Shown here piece after piece: positions 1 through 8,532 of a DNA stretch of 54,984 nucleotides; within the stretch, counting starts at the first letter, position 1, and each line of letters starts with the position of its first letter. The position numbers and the translations under genes are program-made. The notes below the pieces were generated by a model that saw only the letters and a list, made by a program, of their open reading frames with translations, did no database searches and was not told the origin of the DNA. Source of the stretch: an uncultured Muribaculaceae bacterium (GTDB lineage: Bacteria; Bacteroidota; Bacteroidia; Bacteroidales; Muribaculaceae); NCBI GenBank assembly GCA_910584365.1, contig CAJUAF010000018.1, positions 1 through 54,984 on the forward strand. The letters are read 5' to 3'.

Positions 1-157
1 TGTGGCGGATGCGGTAGAGGGTTTCTTTGGTGAGGCCGAGGAAGGAGGCGATTTGGGTTATGGTGACGGTCTGGAGGAGGCGGGGCGCTTGGGATGAAGT
101 GGTTGGAGATTGCGAGGGATGATTGAAGGGTGAATGGTTTGCATTAGAAGAGTTTTT
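1..157 (-). pseudogene. Crp/Fnr-type HTH remnant, runs off left edge
   Basis: Reading the minus strand from 157 to 1 gives an open frame ending in a helix-turn-helix typical of Crp/Fnr-family C-termini (ITQIASFLGLTKETLYRIR, about bases 4-64). A full regulator would need roughly 200 codons upstream with a cyclic-nucleotide-binding fold. Here the frame is closed by a stop at 158-160, has no ATG, and no such domain appears in any frame further up. I read it as the 3' remnant of a decayed or frameshifted regulator. The HTH assignment is by pattern only; the last residues lie outside the window. Confidence 0.45.
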
Positions 158-160
158 TCA

Positions 161-685
161 TGTGTACGGATTCTATGGATGCTCCAGACTGTAGTTTTTG
201 TTCCTGACTGGACGTTGTTGCCAGTGGTCCTCCTAATTTGTTGGGAATAGGTTGGTCGAAAAATCCGTGGATCCCGCGGGGCTATCCGCTATGGGAGGAT
301 TACAGTGCAGGCAGCGGTGGGGAGGAATGGTGATATATGGGCGTGTGCTTTACCTTGGAGGTGGGGTTCATTGTGATGCGGTTTAATGCCTGTTCTGAGA
401 TTCGGAAAGGAGGAAGAGGAATCAGGAAAGGGAAATGTGGGAGGAGTGACAGCCGGATGTCGTGGCGGAATGTTTTTTACGCCGGGGAGCTTCCTTTGAA
501 GAAGTGGATGATTTGAACAGAGAGGTAATATTGCATTGTTTTTATTAGCGGAAAGGAAGTCCAGGTTTGAGTGGGAAGCGAGCCTCAGAAGGCGTATAAT
601 TGGGTTGTACGGGGAGGGGGATTGAGGTAGATGGGAAGAATGAAGTGAGGAGATGGACCCAGGGCGGAAGTGAAGTAGACAGATA
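161..685. other. Intergenic stretch, no supported gene
   Basis: About 520 bases without a convincing coding region. Open frames here are short, proline-rich and overlap the hairpin at 686-723. The stretch could hold decayed sequence of the Crp-like remnant to its left, but no recognisable protein segment was found. Confidence 0.5.
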
Positions 686-723
686 AGAGCCCCCTGGAAG
701 TTCGAGGACTTTCAGGGGGCTCT
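686..723 (-). terminator. Hairpin terminator after ppiD-like gene
   Basis: Arms 686-701 and 708-723 pair over 16 positions with one mismatch around a 6-base loop; the outer arm is AGAGCCCCCT. It lies 100 bases past the stop of the PpiD-like gene. There is no strong T-run on either side, so it may be a processing or bidirectional element rather than a strict intrinsic terminator. Confidence 0.6.
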
Positions 724-822
724 GTATGTAAGGGGGAGGATGAGCTACGGGCTGCCGTCGCATCGCTTCGGTAATGAAGCCGATTACGGAAAGAGAGAGA
801 CGGAACCGGTTATGGTAGGGGA

Positions 823-2886
823 TTACTGCTGGTCGGAGTAGAATTTCTGGATGCGGTTGTCGACTTTCTTGTTGCCCAGGAGGATAGCGGAGATGGAGTT
901 CTGGAGGGCTCCGGCGCCTTCACGCTGGGTGAAGACCATGGCGTCGTTCTGGAAGTCGAAGGGACGGCCCTGGTTGTCGATGTTGAGAACCTGGAAGACG
1001 ATGGCGGAGGAGTTGAGGGCCACGGGGCCTACGAGCTGGCCTTTCTTGGCTACGGCTACGTTGGCGTTAAGGGCGGACTCGAAGGGGGGGAAGTTGCGGA
1101 CCATGGGCTGGCCGAAGGTTACCTGGGTGGTGTCTACGGTGACGCGCATGGCGGCTGCGTAGCCGTTGAGGTCAGTGGCTTTGCCTTTGTAGTCAGCAAT
1201 AAGTTTCTGGCCTTTCATGCGGTTGCGGGCTTTGTCTTCGAGGTAGGTGCGGACGCGGCTGTAGGAGGATGGGATGTAGTCGCCTTTGAAGACGTCTTTG
1301 ATTGCGACGCCCATGAGGCGGCTGTCGTTGTCGTTTTTGAAGATGCCGGAGACGTCGCCTTTCTTGTTGGTGATGGTCCACTTGGCTGCGTTGCGGCTTT
1401 CAGGAATCTGGTTGATGGAGAGGGTAGAGGGGGTAACGAGGCCTTCCATCACGTTGTAGCCGACTTTGGCTGCTTCTGCGGCGAATTTCTCGGGGGTGTT
1501 GTTGGCTTCGAGGAATTTGCTGAAGTCACCGTTGAGTTTGGAGATTGTAGCGGAGGAGGGGATGACTTCGTAGGTGATTTCGGCAATTTCGTAGACGGGA
1601 ACGGGGGCCTTGCGGGTGCGGATTTTCATCGCTACGCCGGGGTTATTCTTGGATGTGAAGTAGGTACCGGCTTCTGCGTTCTGGATGTCGTCTTTGACGA
1701 GGGCGAGGTTGGGGTCAACGAGGGATACCCATACGCTGTCCTGGCTCTGGGCGATGAGTTTTTCACCGAGGTCAGCGGGGCGTTTGCCTGTATTGAGGGC
1801 ATTGAGGACGGAATCGGCTGCCGCGCCTTCTGCGAATACTGCCATATCAAGGAGGACGGAATCCACGTTCTCAGTAACGCCGAGGAGTTTGGCCAGGGTG
1901 TATTTGTAGTCGTAGAAGGAGACCTGGGCAACAGTGTCGGCTGTGATTTTGTCGAGGGCGTTGCGCAGACTGGAGGAGAGCTTGCTCTTGGGAGCGCTGA
2001 CGCGGTTTACATAGAATTTGGAGTTGTCGGCCAGGGCTTCGGTACCGGGTGTCATGCGGAGGCCGGCCAGGGCTTTGTTTACATCGGCGGCAGCGGCGTC
2101 GAGGTCGGTTTTGGAGGGAACGATGTCAACGGTGATGTAGTCGATGATGTACTGGGCCTCGTCGATGCGGAAACGGTTTTTCTCTTCGTTGTAGACGGCT
2201 TCGATGTCGGCATCGGAGGGTTTGAAATCATCGTCGGAGAGGGTATTGTAGTCCTTGCGGGCGTAAGCGATGGTGGCTGTCGATGCGTTGTCGTCGTAGT
2301 AGGCTTTGGCATCGAGTTTGTTGGCGGGGAGGGCGCCGGAGAAGAGTGCGGAGAACTTCTGGCTCAGGAGCATCTGCTCGGTGTCTTTTTCCAGGGCTGC
2401 CCAGGCCTGCTGGAGCTGCTGGGACTGTTCGGGCTGCAGGCCGTATTTCTGGGGATTGAATGCGTACTCGTAGAGCATCTGGGCGGAGGGGAATCCCCAC
2501 TGCTGTATCATGCGGGTCACCATGGGATGGGGTGTCTCACCAATCATGGCTTTGGAAAGTTCGTTGTCGGTTACAACCAGTCCGAGAGCCTCGTATTCCT
2601 GCTTGAGGAGGGTCTCGTTAACCATCTGCTGGAGTACCATTGTCTGGATGCGGGCGTTGTCGATGTTTGTGTAGCCCTGGTTGCGCATCTGTTCGGACTG
2701 CTGCTCCACGCGGCGCTGGAACTCGATGTAGTCGATTTTCTGGCCATCGACTTTTGCAACTGTGTGGTTGTCGGAAAACAGTTCGCCGGGATTGTCAATC
2801 GCGGTGAGGATAAACAACAGAAGCGCGATTCCGAGGATGGAAATTACAAGGCCGGGCCTCTGTCGAATTTGTTCAAGTGCTGACAT
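823..2886 (-). CDS. PpiD/SurA-type peptidyl-prolyl isomerase-like chaperone
   Basis: A 687-residue protein with the layout of Bacteroidetes PpiD-like folding factors. A short cytoplasmic N-terminus is followed by one membrane anchor (about residues 11-29, VISILGIALLLFILTAI), then a SurA-N-like helical region (about 35-180) and a long periplasmic part. It should sit in the inner membrane facing the periplasm and help outer-membrane or secreted proteins fold. I cannot point to intact parvulin catalytic residues in the middle, so isomerase activity is uncertain and a chaperone-only role is possible. The length fits the family. It is monocistronic, with its own promoter at 2940-2971 and a hairpin downstream. 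Confidence 0.8.
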   Translation of the reverse strand: MSALEQIRQRPGLVISILGIALLLFILTAIDNPGELFSDNHTVAKVDGQKIDYIEFQRRVEQQSEQMRNQGYTNIDNARIQTMVLQQMVNETLLKQEYEALGLVVTDNELSKAMIGETPHPMVTRMIQQWGFPSAQMLYEYAFNPQKYGLQPEQSQQLQQAWAALEKDTEQMLLSQKFSALFSGALPANKLDAKAYYDDNASTATIAYARKDYNTLSDDDFKPSDADIEAVYNEEKNRFRIDEAQYIIDYITVDIVPSKTDLDAAAADVNKALAGLRMTPGTEALADNSKFYVNRVSAPKSKLSSSLRNALDKITADTVAQVSFYDYKYTLAKLLGVTENVDSVLLDMAVFAEGAAADSVLNALNTGKRPADLGEKLIAQSQDSVWVSLVDPNLALVKDDIQNAEAGTYFTSKNNPGVAMKIRTRKAPVPVYEIAEITYEVIPSSATISKLNGDFSKFLEANNTPEKFAAEAAKVGYNVMEGLVTPSTLSINQIPESRNAAKWTITNKKGDVSGIFKNDNDSRLMGVAIKDVFKGDYIPSSYSRVRTYLEDKARNRMKGQKLIADYKGKATDLNGYAAAMRVTVDTTQVTFGQPMVRNFPPFESALNANVAVAKKGQLVGPVALNSSAIVFQVLNIDNQGRPFDFQNDAMVFTQREGAGALQNSISAILLGNKKVDNRIQKFYSDQQ

Positions 2887-2939
2887 TTAAAGTTAAAATG
2901 GTTTATGTTATTATTTTTTCTTTTTCCACTTTTAGCCCA

Positions 2940-2971
2940 CAAAGATACATTTTTTCCGTCACTCTCACAAA
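2940..2971 (-). promoter_or_regulatory. Bacteroidetes-type promoter of ppiD-like gene
   Basis: Minus strand reads TTTG (2971-2968), 20 bases, then TATCTTTG (2947-2940), an exact match to TTTG-N20-TAnnTTTG. Expected start is near 2934, giving a leader of about 48 nt before the ATG at 2886. Confidence 0.75.
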
Positions 2972-3039
2972 CATTTGTCCCGATTTTGTCTCCCGTGGTC
3001 GGGAAATCGCGTAAATTGCTGTGAATTCGGGCGAAAAAT

Positions 3040-3079
3040 AAGGCGGCGTGTCAAAATTCAAATTTTGACACGCCGCCTT
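3040..3079 (-). terminator. Strong intrinsic terminator of ino1
   Basis: A 19-bp perfect stem (3040-3058 with 3061-3079) around a 2-base loop, followed on the minus strand by TATTTTT. It lies 66 bases past the ino1 stop and also separates ino1 from the ppiD-like promoter. Confidence 0.9.
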
Positions 3080-3145
3080 CGGTTAGTTGTGTATGGTCAG
3101 GGGAAGAGGTGGCGAAAGGCGCCAGCCGTTCCCGGGAGCAAATGT

Positions 3146-4480
3146 TTAGTCGATGGTTTCGTCAGCAGGATAGCCGCCCATTTCGCGGATGGCGTTCTTG
3201 AGCATCACATACTGCTGGAAGAGGTGGTTGACGGGTACTTCACCCTTGGTGTAGTCGTGCATCGGGCTCTTGAGGAAGAAGCTCAGGAAGCGCTGGATGC
3301 CGTAGCGGCCGTTGCGGGCTGCCAGGTCGCTCAGCAGGACGAGGTCGAGGCAGAGGGGAGCGGCGAGGATGGAGTCGCGGCAGAGGAAGTTGATCTTGAT
3401 CTGCATGGGGTAGCCCATCCAGCCGAAGATATCGATGTTGTCCCATCCTTCCTTGTTGTCGTTGCGGGGGGGATAGTAGTTGATGCGGACCTTGTGGTAG
3501 TAACCGTTGTGGGTGTTGCCTTCGCCGCCGCAGTTGCAGCCGTAGAGGTCTGGCTGGTCTTCGGGAACGAGGATGGATTCCAGAGTTGAGAGCTTGGAGA
3601 CTTCCTTGGTGCGGAAGTTGGCGGGTTCGTCGAGAACCAGGCCGTCGCGGTTGCCGAGGATGTTGGTCGAGAACCATCCGTTCAGACCGAGGCAGCGGGT
3701 GCCGATGATGGGGGCGAAGCCGGATTTAACCAGGGTCTGGCCGGTCTTGAAGTCCTTGCCGGCGATAGGCATCTTGGTCTTTTCGGCGAGTTCCCACATA
3801 GCGGGAATGTCGACGGTGGTGTTGGGAGCGCCCATGATGAAGGGAGCGCCTTCGGTAAGAGCGGCGTAAGCGTAGCACATCGAGGGGGCGATATGCTCCT
3901 TGTCGTCAGCCTTCATGGCGGCCTCGAGCTGGTCGAGAGTCATGTGGACGTTTTCGTCAACGGGAACGTAGACTTCAGTAGAAGCTGCCCAGAGAACAAC
4001 GACGCGGTCAACGCCTTTTTCTTTCTTGAAGTTGCGGATATCCTCGCGGAGCTGTTCAACCATCTCCCAGCGGGTCTTGCCGGTCATGATGTTCTCGCCG
4101 TCGAGACGCTTTGCGTAGTTGTGGTCGAAAGCGGCCTTCATGGGGACGATCTTCTCGAGTTCGTCCTTGACGGGGTTGATGTCCTTTTCCTTGAGAACCT
4201 CGCAGTTCATCGCGGATTCGTAGGCATTTGCGGGATATACGTCCCATGCGCCAAAGACTATGTCATTGAGGTCAGCCAGGGGAACGATTTCGTTGTATTT
4301 AAGATATTTCTTGTTTTCGCCTTCACCGACACGCATACGGTCGTACTGGGTCATCGAGCCAACGGGCTTTGCAAGACCTTTGCGGGCCATCAACACACCG
4401 GTCATGAAGGTGCTGGATACAGCGCCGAGACCAACGACTAACACGCCGAGTTTGCCTTCGGCTTTCTTAACTTCACTCAT
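3146..4480 (-). CDS. ino1: Myo-inositol-1-phosphate synthase
   Basis: A 444-residue enzyme converting glucose-6-phosphate to inositol-3-phosphate with NAD as transient oxidant, the entry step to inositol lipids. The N-terminal Rossmann glycine motif is VLVVGLGAVSSTFMTGV (about 13-29). Family segments visible are VLWAASTEVY, GKDFKTGQT, GFAPIIGTRCLGLNGW and a C-terminal catalytic region with KINFLCRDSILAAPL. Length fits the bacterial/archaeal class. It is downstream of, and codirectional with, the membrane-lipid genes at 4916-8041, which supports a role in inositol phospholipid or inositol-sphingolipid synthesis. A 435-bp gap with a candidate promoter suggests independent control. Confidence 0.93.
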   Translation of the reverse strand: MSEVKKAEGKLGVLVVGLGAVSSTFMTGVLMARKGLAKPVGSMTQYDRMRVGEGENKKYLKYNEIVPLADLNDIVFGAWDVYPANAYESAMNCEVLKEKDINPVKDELEKIVPMKAAFDHNYAKRLDGENIMTGKTRWEMVEQLREDIRNFKKEKGVDRVVVLWAASTEVYVPVDENVHMTLDQLEAAMKADDKEHIAPSMCYAYAALTEGAPFIMGAPNTTVDIPAMWELAEKTKMPIAGKDFKTGQTLVKSGFAPIIGTRCLGLNGWFSTNILGNRDGLVLDEPANFRTKEVSKLSTLESILVPEDQPDLYGCNCGGEGNTHNGYYHKVRINYYPPRNDNKEGWDNIDIFGWMGYPMQIKINFLCRDSILAAPLCLDLVLLSDLAARNGRYGIQRFLSFFLKSPMHDYTKGEVPVNHLFQQYVMLKNAIREMGGYPADETID

Positions 4481-4915
4481 TGTTTGATTAAGTTGTATAT
4501 TTTGTTATAGTTTTCTGAAAATCTCCGTTGCGCGTATGCCTCTTTTAAGATTGGTTAACTAAGAAAGGGGCTTACGGCCCTTGCAACGGTTACTTGCAGT
4601 TGAAAAATGATAGCTGAAACCTGTCATCGCGAGCGCTTTTCAAGGCGTCGGATGCCGTCTTAGCAAAATTCGCCTCAAAAGTACACAGTAATTTCCAATT
4701 GCAAAAATATTTTTGAGGAAATATTTGTTGAATTTCGCAAATAAAAGTTAAATATTAGGCTTAATCTGTAAAAACTGTTGATCGAGCGAGTTTTGAAAGT
4801 ATAAATGTTAAATAAGATTAATGGAGATGCGGTGACAAATGTCAGTTTTCCGAATCATGCGCGGGGAGAAAAGTGTGTGGGCGCGTGTCAATCTGCGCGC
4901 CCCTCCGGACAGGCA
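4481..4915 (-). other. Long leader/intergenic region upstream of ino1
   Basis: No gene seen. The AT-rich upstream half carries the promoter-like site at 4676-4705. If it is used, ino1 has a leader of about 190 nt. I found only weak self-complementarity in that leader and no known riboswitch. Confidence 0.5.
4676..4705 (-). promoter_or_regulatory. Candidate promoter of ino1
   Basis: Minus strand: TTTG (4705-4702), 18 bases, TACTTTTG (4683-4676). The -7 element is exact; the spacer is one base shorter than the usual 19-21. Confidence 0.55.
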
Positions 4916-5869
4916 TCAGGAGCGGGGAGCGATATATGCGGCGTAGCGAGATATAAAACGGCCGAAAGCCGGAATCCGCATGAACCCGTATTCAAAGAGA
5001 GCATAACCCAGGAAGCTGCACAGAATTCCGAGCGACACATCTATGATATAATGATGGGAAGTATAGACGGCCGTAAACCAGATCCCCAGGGTTATTACAG
5101 CCAGGGCCACCTGTATCCATGTCGGACACTTGGCGCGCAGGGAGTAGATGAATGCCACCAGCGTATAGGCTGAATGGAGCGACGGAACGGCTGCGAACAC
5201 ATTGGCGTTGCGTCCGTAAAGACCGTGGAAAATCCCAAGGCCGGTCATCTCGTCGAAAGCTCCGAGTCCGGCGACCTCACCCGGAGTGGCTACATTGAAA
5301 TCGAAGCCGTGGAGGGCGACGTACCATGGCGGAGCGGCCGGATGGATATAATATCCGGCGAACCCGATGAAATTGACAAGCAGAAAGACCAGAGCGAAAT
5401 GAAGATACATCTTCTCCTGACGGCCGAAATAGAGATACAGCCCGAAAAGAATCGGAACCGGCACCCAGCAAAGGTAGAACACTCCCCCCAGGAAATCCAT
5501 CACCGCCGACCGATGGAGGGCGAAGAACTCATTGGGCGTCAGCGCGACGCCGTCCGCTCCCGCGATGCCGAAAAGGCTTTTCTCCGTCTCGTAGATGCCG
5601 CGGATATCGACCGGATTGACTTCGTAGTTGTGGACGATGTTCATCCAGTCATACGAAATCCCGAAGACGATGAACGGCAGCAGGGCAACCACCAGTTTCC
5701 TTGTCGGCACGGTGGCGAAAAACAGCACCGCAAGCAGCAGGGCAAGCCACAGATGCTCCGTGCGGAATCCCACACACACGGCCGTCACTCCCAGCCATAC
5801 GGCGAGAGCGGCGATGACCGTAATACTTTCTTTAAACGTCGGAAAGAACCTGTCGGAACGGAGCTGCAC
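4916..5869 (-). CDS. PAP2-superfamily membrane protein, Aur1/inositol-phosphoceramide synthase-like
   Basis: A 317-residue polytopic membrane protein of the PAP2 superfamily. Catalytic motifs are PSLHS (about 229-233) and SHHYIID (about 271-277), the arrangement seen in Aur1-type inositol-phosphorylceramide synthases and related phosphatases; about six membrane helices surround them. Likely role: transfer of a phospho-inositol head group to a ceramide-type lipid, or dephosphorylation of phosphatidylinositol phosphate. It is the last gene of the run 8041-4916, 24 bases after the CDP-alcohol phosphatidyltransferase. Fold and catalytic class are well supported; the exact reaction is inferred from the inositol context. 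Confidence 0.82.
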   Translation of the reverse strand: MQLRSDRFFPTFKESITVIAALAVWLGVTAVCVGFRTEHLWLALLLAVLFFATVPTRKLVVALLPFIVFGISYDWMNIVHNYEVNPVDIRGIYETEKSLFGIAGADGVALTPNEFFALHRSAVMDFLGGVFYLCWVPVPILFGLYLYFGRQEKMYLHFALVFLLVNFIGFAGYYIHPAAPPWYVALHGFDFNVATPGEVAGLGAFDEMTGLGIFHGLYGRNANVFAAVPSLHSAYTLVAFIYSLRAKCPTWIQVALAVITLGIWFTAVYTSHHYIIDVSLGILCSFLGYALFEYGFMRIPAFGRFISRYAAYIAPRS

Positions 5870-5893
5870 GGTGAAATATCTGAAATTATCGGA

Positions 5894-6583
5894 TTAACGG
5901 AGACCTTTGCGGCAGACTCCCACGCGGGCAAAAGCCGTGATGTTGGCGAAAACGGCGATCACAGCCATTGCGATAATCAGCACCGTCATGGCCACGTTTG
6001 TATTGTTGGGACCCGTCTGGCCGATGATGCCGCAGAGAATACATCCCAGCACTGTGACCACCACTCGCTCCGGGCGCTGCATGAATCCCACCTTGCATTC
6101 CAGTCCCACCCCTTCGGCGCGGGCCCGTACATAGCTGACCATGATGGAGCCTACAAGGGCGATGAACGTCACAAGCGCTCCCAGGGGATACCCGGCCATA
6201 ATCAGGAAATAGCTCAGGGCGCCGAGATTGAACAGTTCGCAGTAGCGGTCAAGCACCGAATCGTAGAGGGCGCCGAAACGCGATACCATATTTCCCAGGC
6301 GGGCCACCTGGCCGTCGAGCATATCGAACAGCGAGAAGAGAATCATCACCACGCCGCCCCACGTTATGAGGTCAAACCTCAGATGCGCCGGGTCGGACTG
6401 CGCCAGGTAGCCGGCCCAGGCAATCAGGGCGGCTGCGGCGATATTGCCCAGCAGACCGATGGTAGTCACCATGTTGGGGGTCACCCCCATACGGATAAGC
6501 AGCTTGACAAACGGATTGATGATGAAATATATCCCTTGCTGGAGACCGTCGCGTTTCTTCTTGAACGAATTCTTGCCTATCAT
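5894..6583 (-). CDS. CDP-alcohol phosphatidyltransferase, probable phosphatidylinositol(-phosphate) synthase
   Basis: A 229-residue membrane enzyme. The family motif is complete: D90 G91 x2 A94 R95 x8 G104 x3 D108 x3 D112 (starts DGQVARLG). Such enzymes displace CMP from CDP-diacylglycerol with an alcohol. With ino1 and a PAP2/Aur1-like gene nearby, the acceptor is probably inositol-3-phosphate (phosphatidylinositol-phosphate synthase) or inositol. About five to six membrane helices follow a basic N-terminus. The start overlaps the GtrA stop by 4 bases (ATGA), indicating coupled translation. Phosphatidylglycerol-type substrates remain possible but are less likely here. Confidence 0.87.
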   Translation of the reverse strand: MIGKNSFKKKRDGLQQGIYFIINPFVKLLIRMGVTPNMVTTIGLLGNIAAAALIAWAGYLAQSDPAHLRFDLITWGGVVMILFSLFDMLDGQVARLGNMVSRFGALYDSVLDRYCELFNLGALSYFLIMAGYPLGALVTFIALVGSIMVSYVRARAEGVGLECKVGFMQRPERVVVTVLGCILCGIIGQTGPNNTNVAMTVLIIAMAVIAVFANITAFARVGVCRKGLR

Positions 6584-7188
6584 TTGGAATTGAGGTTTTG
6601 CTTGTTTTCAGGACGGGCATTCCCGGAGGAGGTCCGATTGCTTTTTTTAAGGGTAACGGCGTCTACGATGCGGATAGCCACGGGGTCGAACCGCGTGGGG
6701 CGGTAGACGAAATTCTTCTGCATCACGAAGTTCCAGGCCAGCGAGACGATGAGCGATACCGACAGACGGGCGAAAGCGAACAGTCCGTCGGGCTTGATCC
6801 AGTGGATTTCGCTCAGGAACTGGAGCCTCTGGAGCGCCTGTTCCAGCAGCGTCGTCCCTCCGAGGTTCAGGATAAAGCTCCCTCCCCAGATGATGAGGTA
6901 CTTGACGGCCACGGCCTTTACGGAGCAACCCTTGGCCTGGAAAGTGAATTTGTAGTTTACGATACAGTTTACGATGCCGCCGGCCACAAGACCGATGGCG
7001 GTGGAGAGAAAACTTCGCAGCGGATCGGTCCCCATCGGATAGAAGACCCACGCGAAGAAGACGAAGCAGACCCCCATATCGGTCCAGGACGCAATCTGGG
7101 AAGATACCGACGACCGCAGAAAGGTGAAGATACCTTTCCCGTGGAGAAATTTGTCAGTGACCTTATTTGAAACCGTCTTCAGACTCAT
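6580..7188 (-). CDS. GtrA-family membrane protein
   Basis: A 202-residue protein with about four membrane helices and the GtrA signature region (TAIGLVAGGIVNCIVNYKFTF, a 21-residue span centred on about 63-83, and a C-terminal WNFVMQKNFVY). GtrA proteins are small polytopic proteins associated with flipping or using lipid-linked sugars. The last 30 residues are charged and probably cytoplasmic. It is packed between an ATP-grasp gene (10-base gap) and the phosphatidyltransferase (4-base overlap), so it may act on a glycosylated or otherwise modified inositol lipid; that role is inference. Confidence 0.8.
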   Translation of the reverse strand: MSLKTVSNKVTDKFLHGKGIFTFLRSSVSSQIASWTDMGVCFVFFAWVFYPMGTDPLRSFLSTAIGLVAGGIVNCIVNYKFTFQAKGCSVKAVAVKYLIIWGGSFILNLGGTTLLEQALQRLQFLSEIHWIKPDGLFAFARLSVSLIVSLAWNFVMQKNFVYRPTRFDPVAIRIVDAVTLKKSNRTSSGNARPENKQNLNSK

Positions 7189-7198
7189 CGCAAGGGGA

Positions 7199-8041
7199 TT
7201 ACTTATGGTCTTTGACCGCGGCCATCACAGCTTTGGCGATATTTGTGGCCGCCTCGTTGCGGCAGGCCGAGAAGCTGGGCCAGTCGTTGAAGTCTATTAT
7301 GCTCAGGGAGCCGTCTTCGGCCTGGATACACTCACCGCCGTAGACAATCAGGTTCAGTTCGCGGGCCGCCTTGCGGCAGAGAGCCTTGAGTTCCTCATCG
7401 GTGCGGCGGGTCTGTTCGTCGCGCATATTCAGGGGTTCAGCCTCGTAGGGGCGGAACCAGTTGAAGAACGGAGTTCCGGCCACACCGTAGAACTTCACAA
7501 GTTTTCCCGGCAGATGCCGCGAGATTACCGCCCGGCGGAATCCCCTCAGAAAATATTCCTGGAGGACATCCTGGGCCTCGGCCGGAGTGCGGACATAGCT
7601 TACGTCCTCGGCGTGCTGGGCATGGAAGTCGCCGCGCTTGATCCAGCACTGGGTGAATCCCAGCTTCTGGAGCCGCTGGCGCACCACCTCGTCCGTGTCC
7701 ACGATGATACTCTGGGGATAAGGGATATTGGAGCCGAGCAGAATTCTTGCCTGGCGCTCCCGGATGCAGTTCTCGATGCCGTAGCCCGAGTTGATGACCA
7801 GTTTCCCTTCGTCTTCCAGACGCTGGAGAAGGTCGGTGGATTTCCGCTCGCGGCACATATTGATGATGACCGGCTCGGTGACTTCCCCCGAACAGAACTG
7901 CTCCTCGGAATACGTGCGCACCTCACAGCCGCGTTTGCGCAACTGCTCGGCCACGGTGTTGAGAATCGTGGCGTCGTTTCCGACATGGTTCGGGGAAAAG
8001 ACCCCGGCGCGCATAATGGCTGCTATCTTAGTGGTGGCCAT
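7199..8041 (-). CDS. ATP-grasp enzyme, first gene of the inositol-lipid operon
   Basis: A 280-residue soluble protein with ATP-grasp features: an N-terminal Rossmann-like part with an early glycine segment, a lysine strand CWIKRGDFHAQHA, a KLVKFYGV strand, and a C-terminal metal-binding segment IIDFNDWPSFSACRNEAA containing the D-x-N pattern. Relatives include carboxylate-amine ligases (RimK, GshB) and inositol-phosphate kinases (ITPK). It is translated just ahead of GtrA, phosphatidyltransferase and PAP2 genes and has a perfect promoter 24 bases upstream. It may add an amino acid or phosphate to an inositol lipid head group or precursor; no substrate can be read from the sequence. Confidence 0.72.
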   Translation of the reverse strand: MATTKIAAIMRAGVFSPNHVGNDATILNTVAEQLRKRGCEVRTYSEEQFCSGEVTEPVIINMCRERKSTDLLQRLEDEGKLVINSGYGIENCIRERQARILLGSNIPYPQSIIVDTDEVVRQRLQKLGFTQCWIKRGDFHAQHAEDVSYVRTPAEAQDVLQEYFLRGFRRAVISRHLPGKLVKFYGVAGTPFFNWFRPYEAEPLNMRDEQTRRTDEELKALCRKAARELNLIVYGGECIQAEDGSLSIIDFNDWPSFSACRNEAATNIAKAVMAAVKDHK

Positions 8042-8064
8042 GACAAAATTGCTTTTCCAGAGTG

Positions 8065-8096
8065 CAAAGGTAGTTCATTTCGGCCAAAAGTGCAAA
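8065..8096 (-). promoter_or_regulatory. Promoter of the ATP-grasp/GtrA/phosphatidyltransferase/PAP2 operon
   Basis: Minus strand TTTG (8096-8093), N20, TACCTTTG (8072-8065): exact consensus. Predicted start near 8059, with a leader of about 18 nt to the ATG at 8041. Confidence 0.8.
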
Positions 8097-8106
8097 TTTT
8101 TATTAT

Positions 8107-8397
8107 TCAGCGGCGGGGCTTGCGGAAATAGTCGTTGTAGATTTTGATGCCGAAAACGATTGCCGAACAGGTGCCTGTAATAAAGTTGGTGATTACCAGG
8201 GGCCAGTTCACAGGGGCGCTCAGGAAGCCCTGGACGATGAAGAACAGCGCCCCGAATCCCATCAGCAGGAACGTGGGTAGCGCTATGGCGTCGGTCTGGC
8301 GGGTACGGATGGTGTGGATGGCCTGGGGAAGATACCCCATCACCATACAGAGAGCGGCCAGATAGCCGAAAATATTGAACAGATTGAGGTCAGTCAT
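8107..8397 (-). CDS. SemiSWEET sugar transporter
   Basis: A 96-residue protein with three membrane helices and a PQ-loop (MVMGYLPQAIHTIRTRQT, about 18-35), the half-size unit of SWEET transporters. SemiSWEETs dimerise and let sugars cross the inner membrane by facilitated diffusion. Size and motif placement fit the family well. It lies upstream of the inositol-lipid operon in the same direction but separated by that operon's own promoter, so a functional link is not established. Its promoter overlaps the T-run of the terminator at 8494-8532. Confidence 0.9.
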   Translation of the reverse strand: MTDLNLFNIFGYLAALCMVMGYLPQAIHTIRTRQTDAIALPTFLLMGFGALFFIVQGFLSAPVNWPLVITNFITGTCSAIVFGIKIYNDYFRKPRR

Positions 8398-8464
8398 AGG
8401 ACTTGGCGGATTAGATTCTTTCCGATAAGCGTCGGCGCGGGTCCGGGACTCCGGAGCGGCCGGG

Positions 8465-8495
8465 CAAAGTTACAGAAAAATTCCGAAAAAAGAAA
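8465..8495 (-). promoter_or_regulatory. Candidate promoter of SemiSWEET gene
   Basis: Minus strand TTTC (8495-8492), N19, TAACTTTG (8472-8465). The -7 is exact and the -33 has one mismatch. Leader about 60 nt. Confidence 0.6.
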
Positions 8496-8532
8496 GCCGC
8501 TGTCCCTGTCACAAACGTACAGGCAGCGGCTT
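8494..8532 (-). terminator. Terminator of the 470-nt RNA candidate
   Basis: Arms AAGCCGCTGTCCCTGT (8494-8509) and ACAGGCAGCGGCTT (8519-8532) form a long stem with a small bulge. On the minus strand the hairpin is followed by TCTTTTTTCGG, a clear T-run. No gene of the ordinary kind lies upstream on this strand before 9214, which has its own terminator. Confidence 0.85.

Noticed and set aside
545..763. 72-residue minus-strand frame
   Set aside because: Proline-rich, no domain, and it covers the hairpin at 686-723.
5174..6706. 510-residue plus-strand open frame
   Set aside because: Antisense to the PAP2 and phosphatidyltransferase genes, which have intact catalytic motifs; composition is His/Glu/Arg-rich as expected from a shadow frame.
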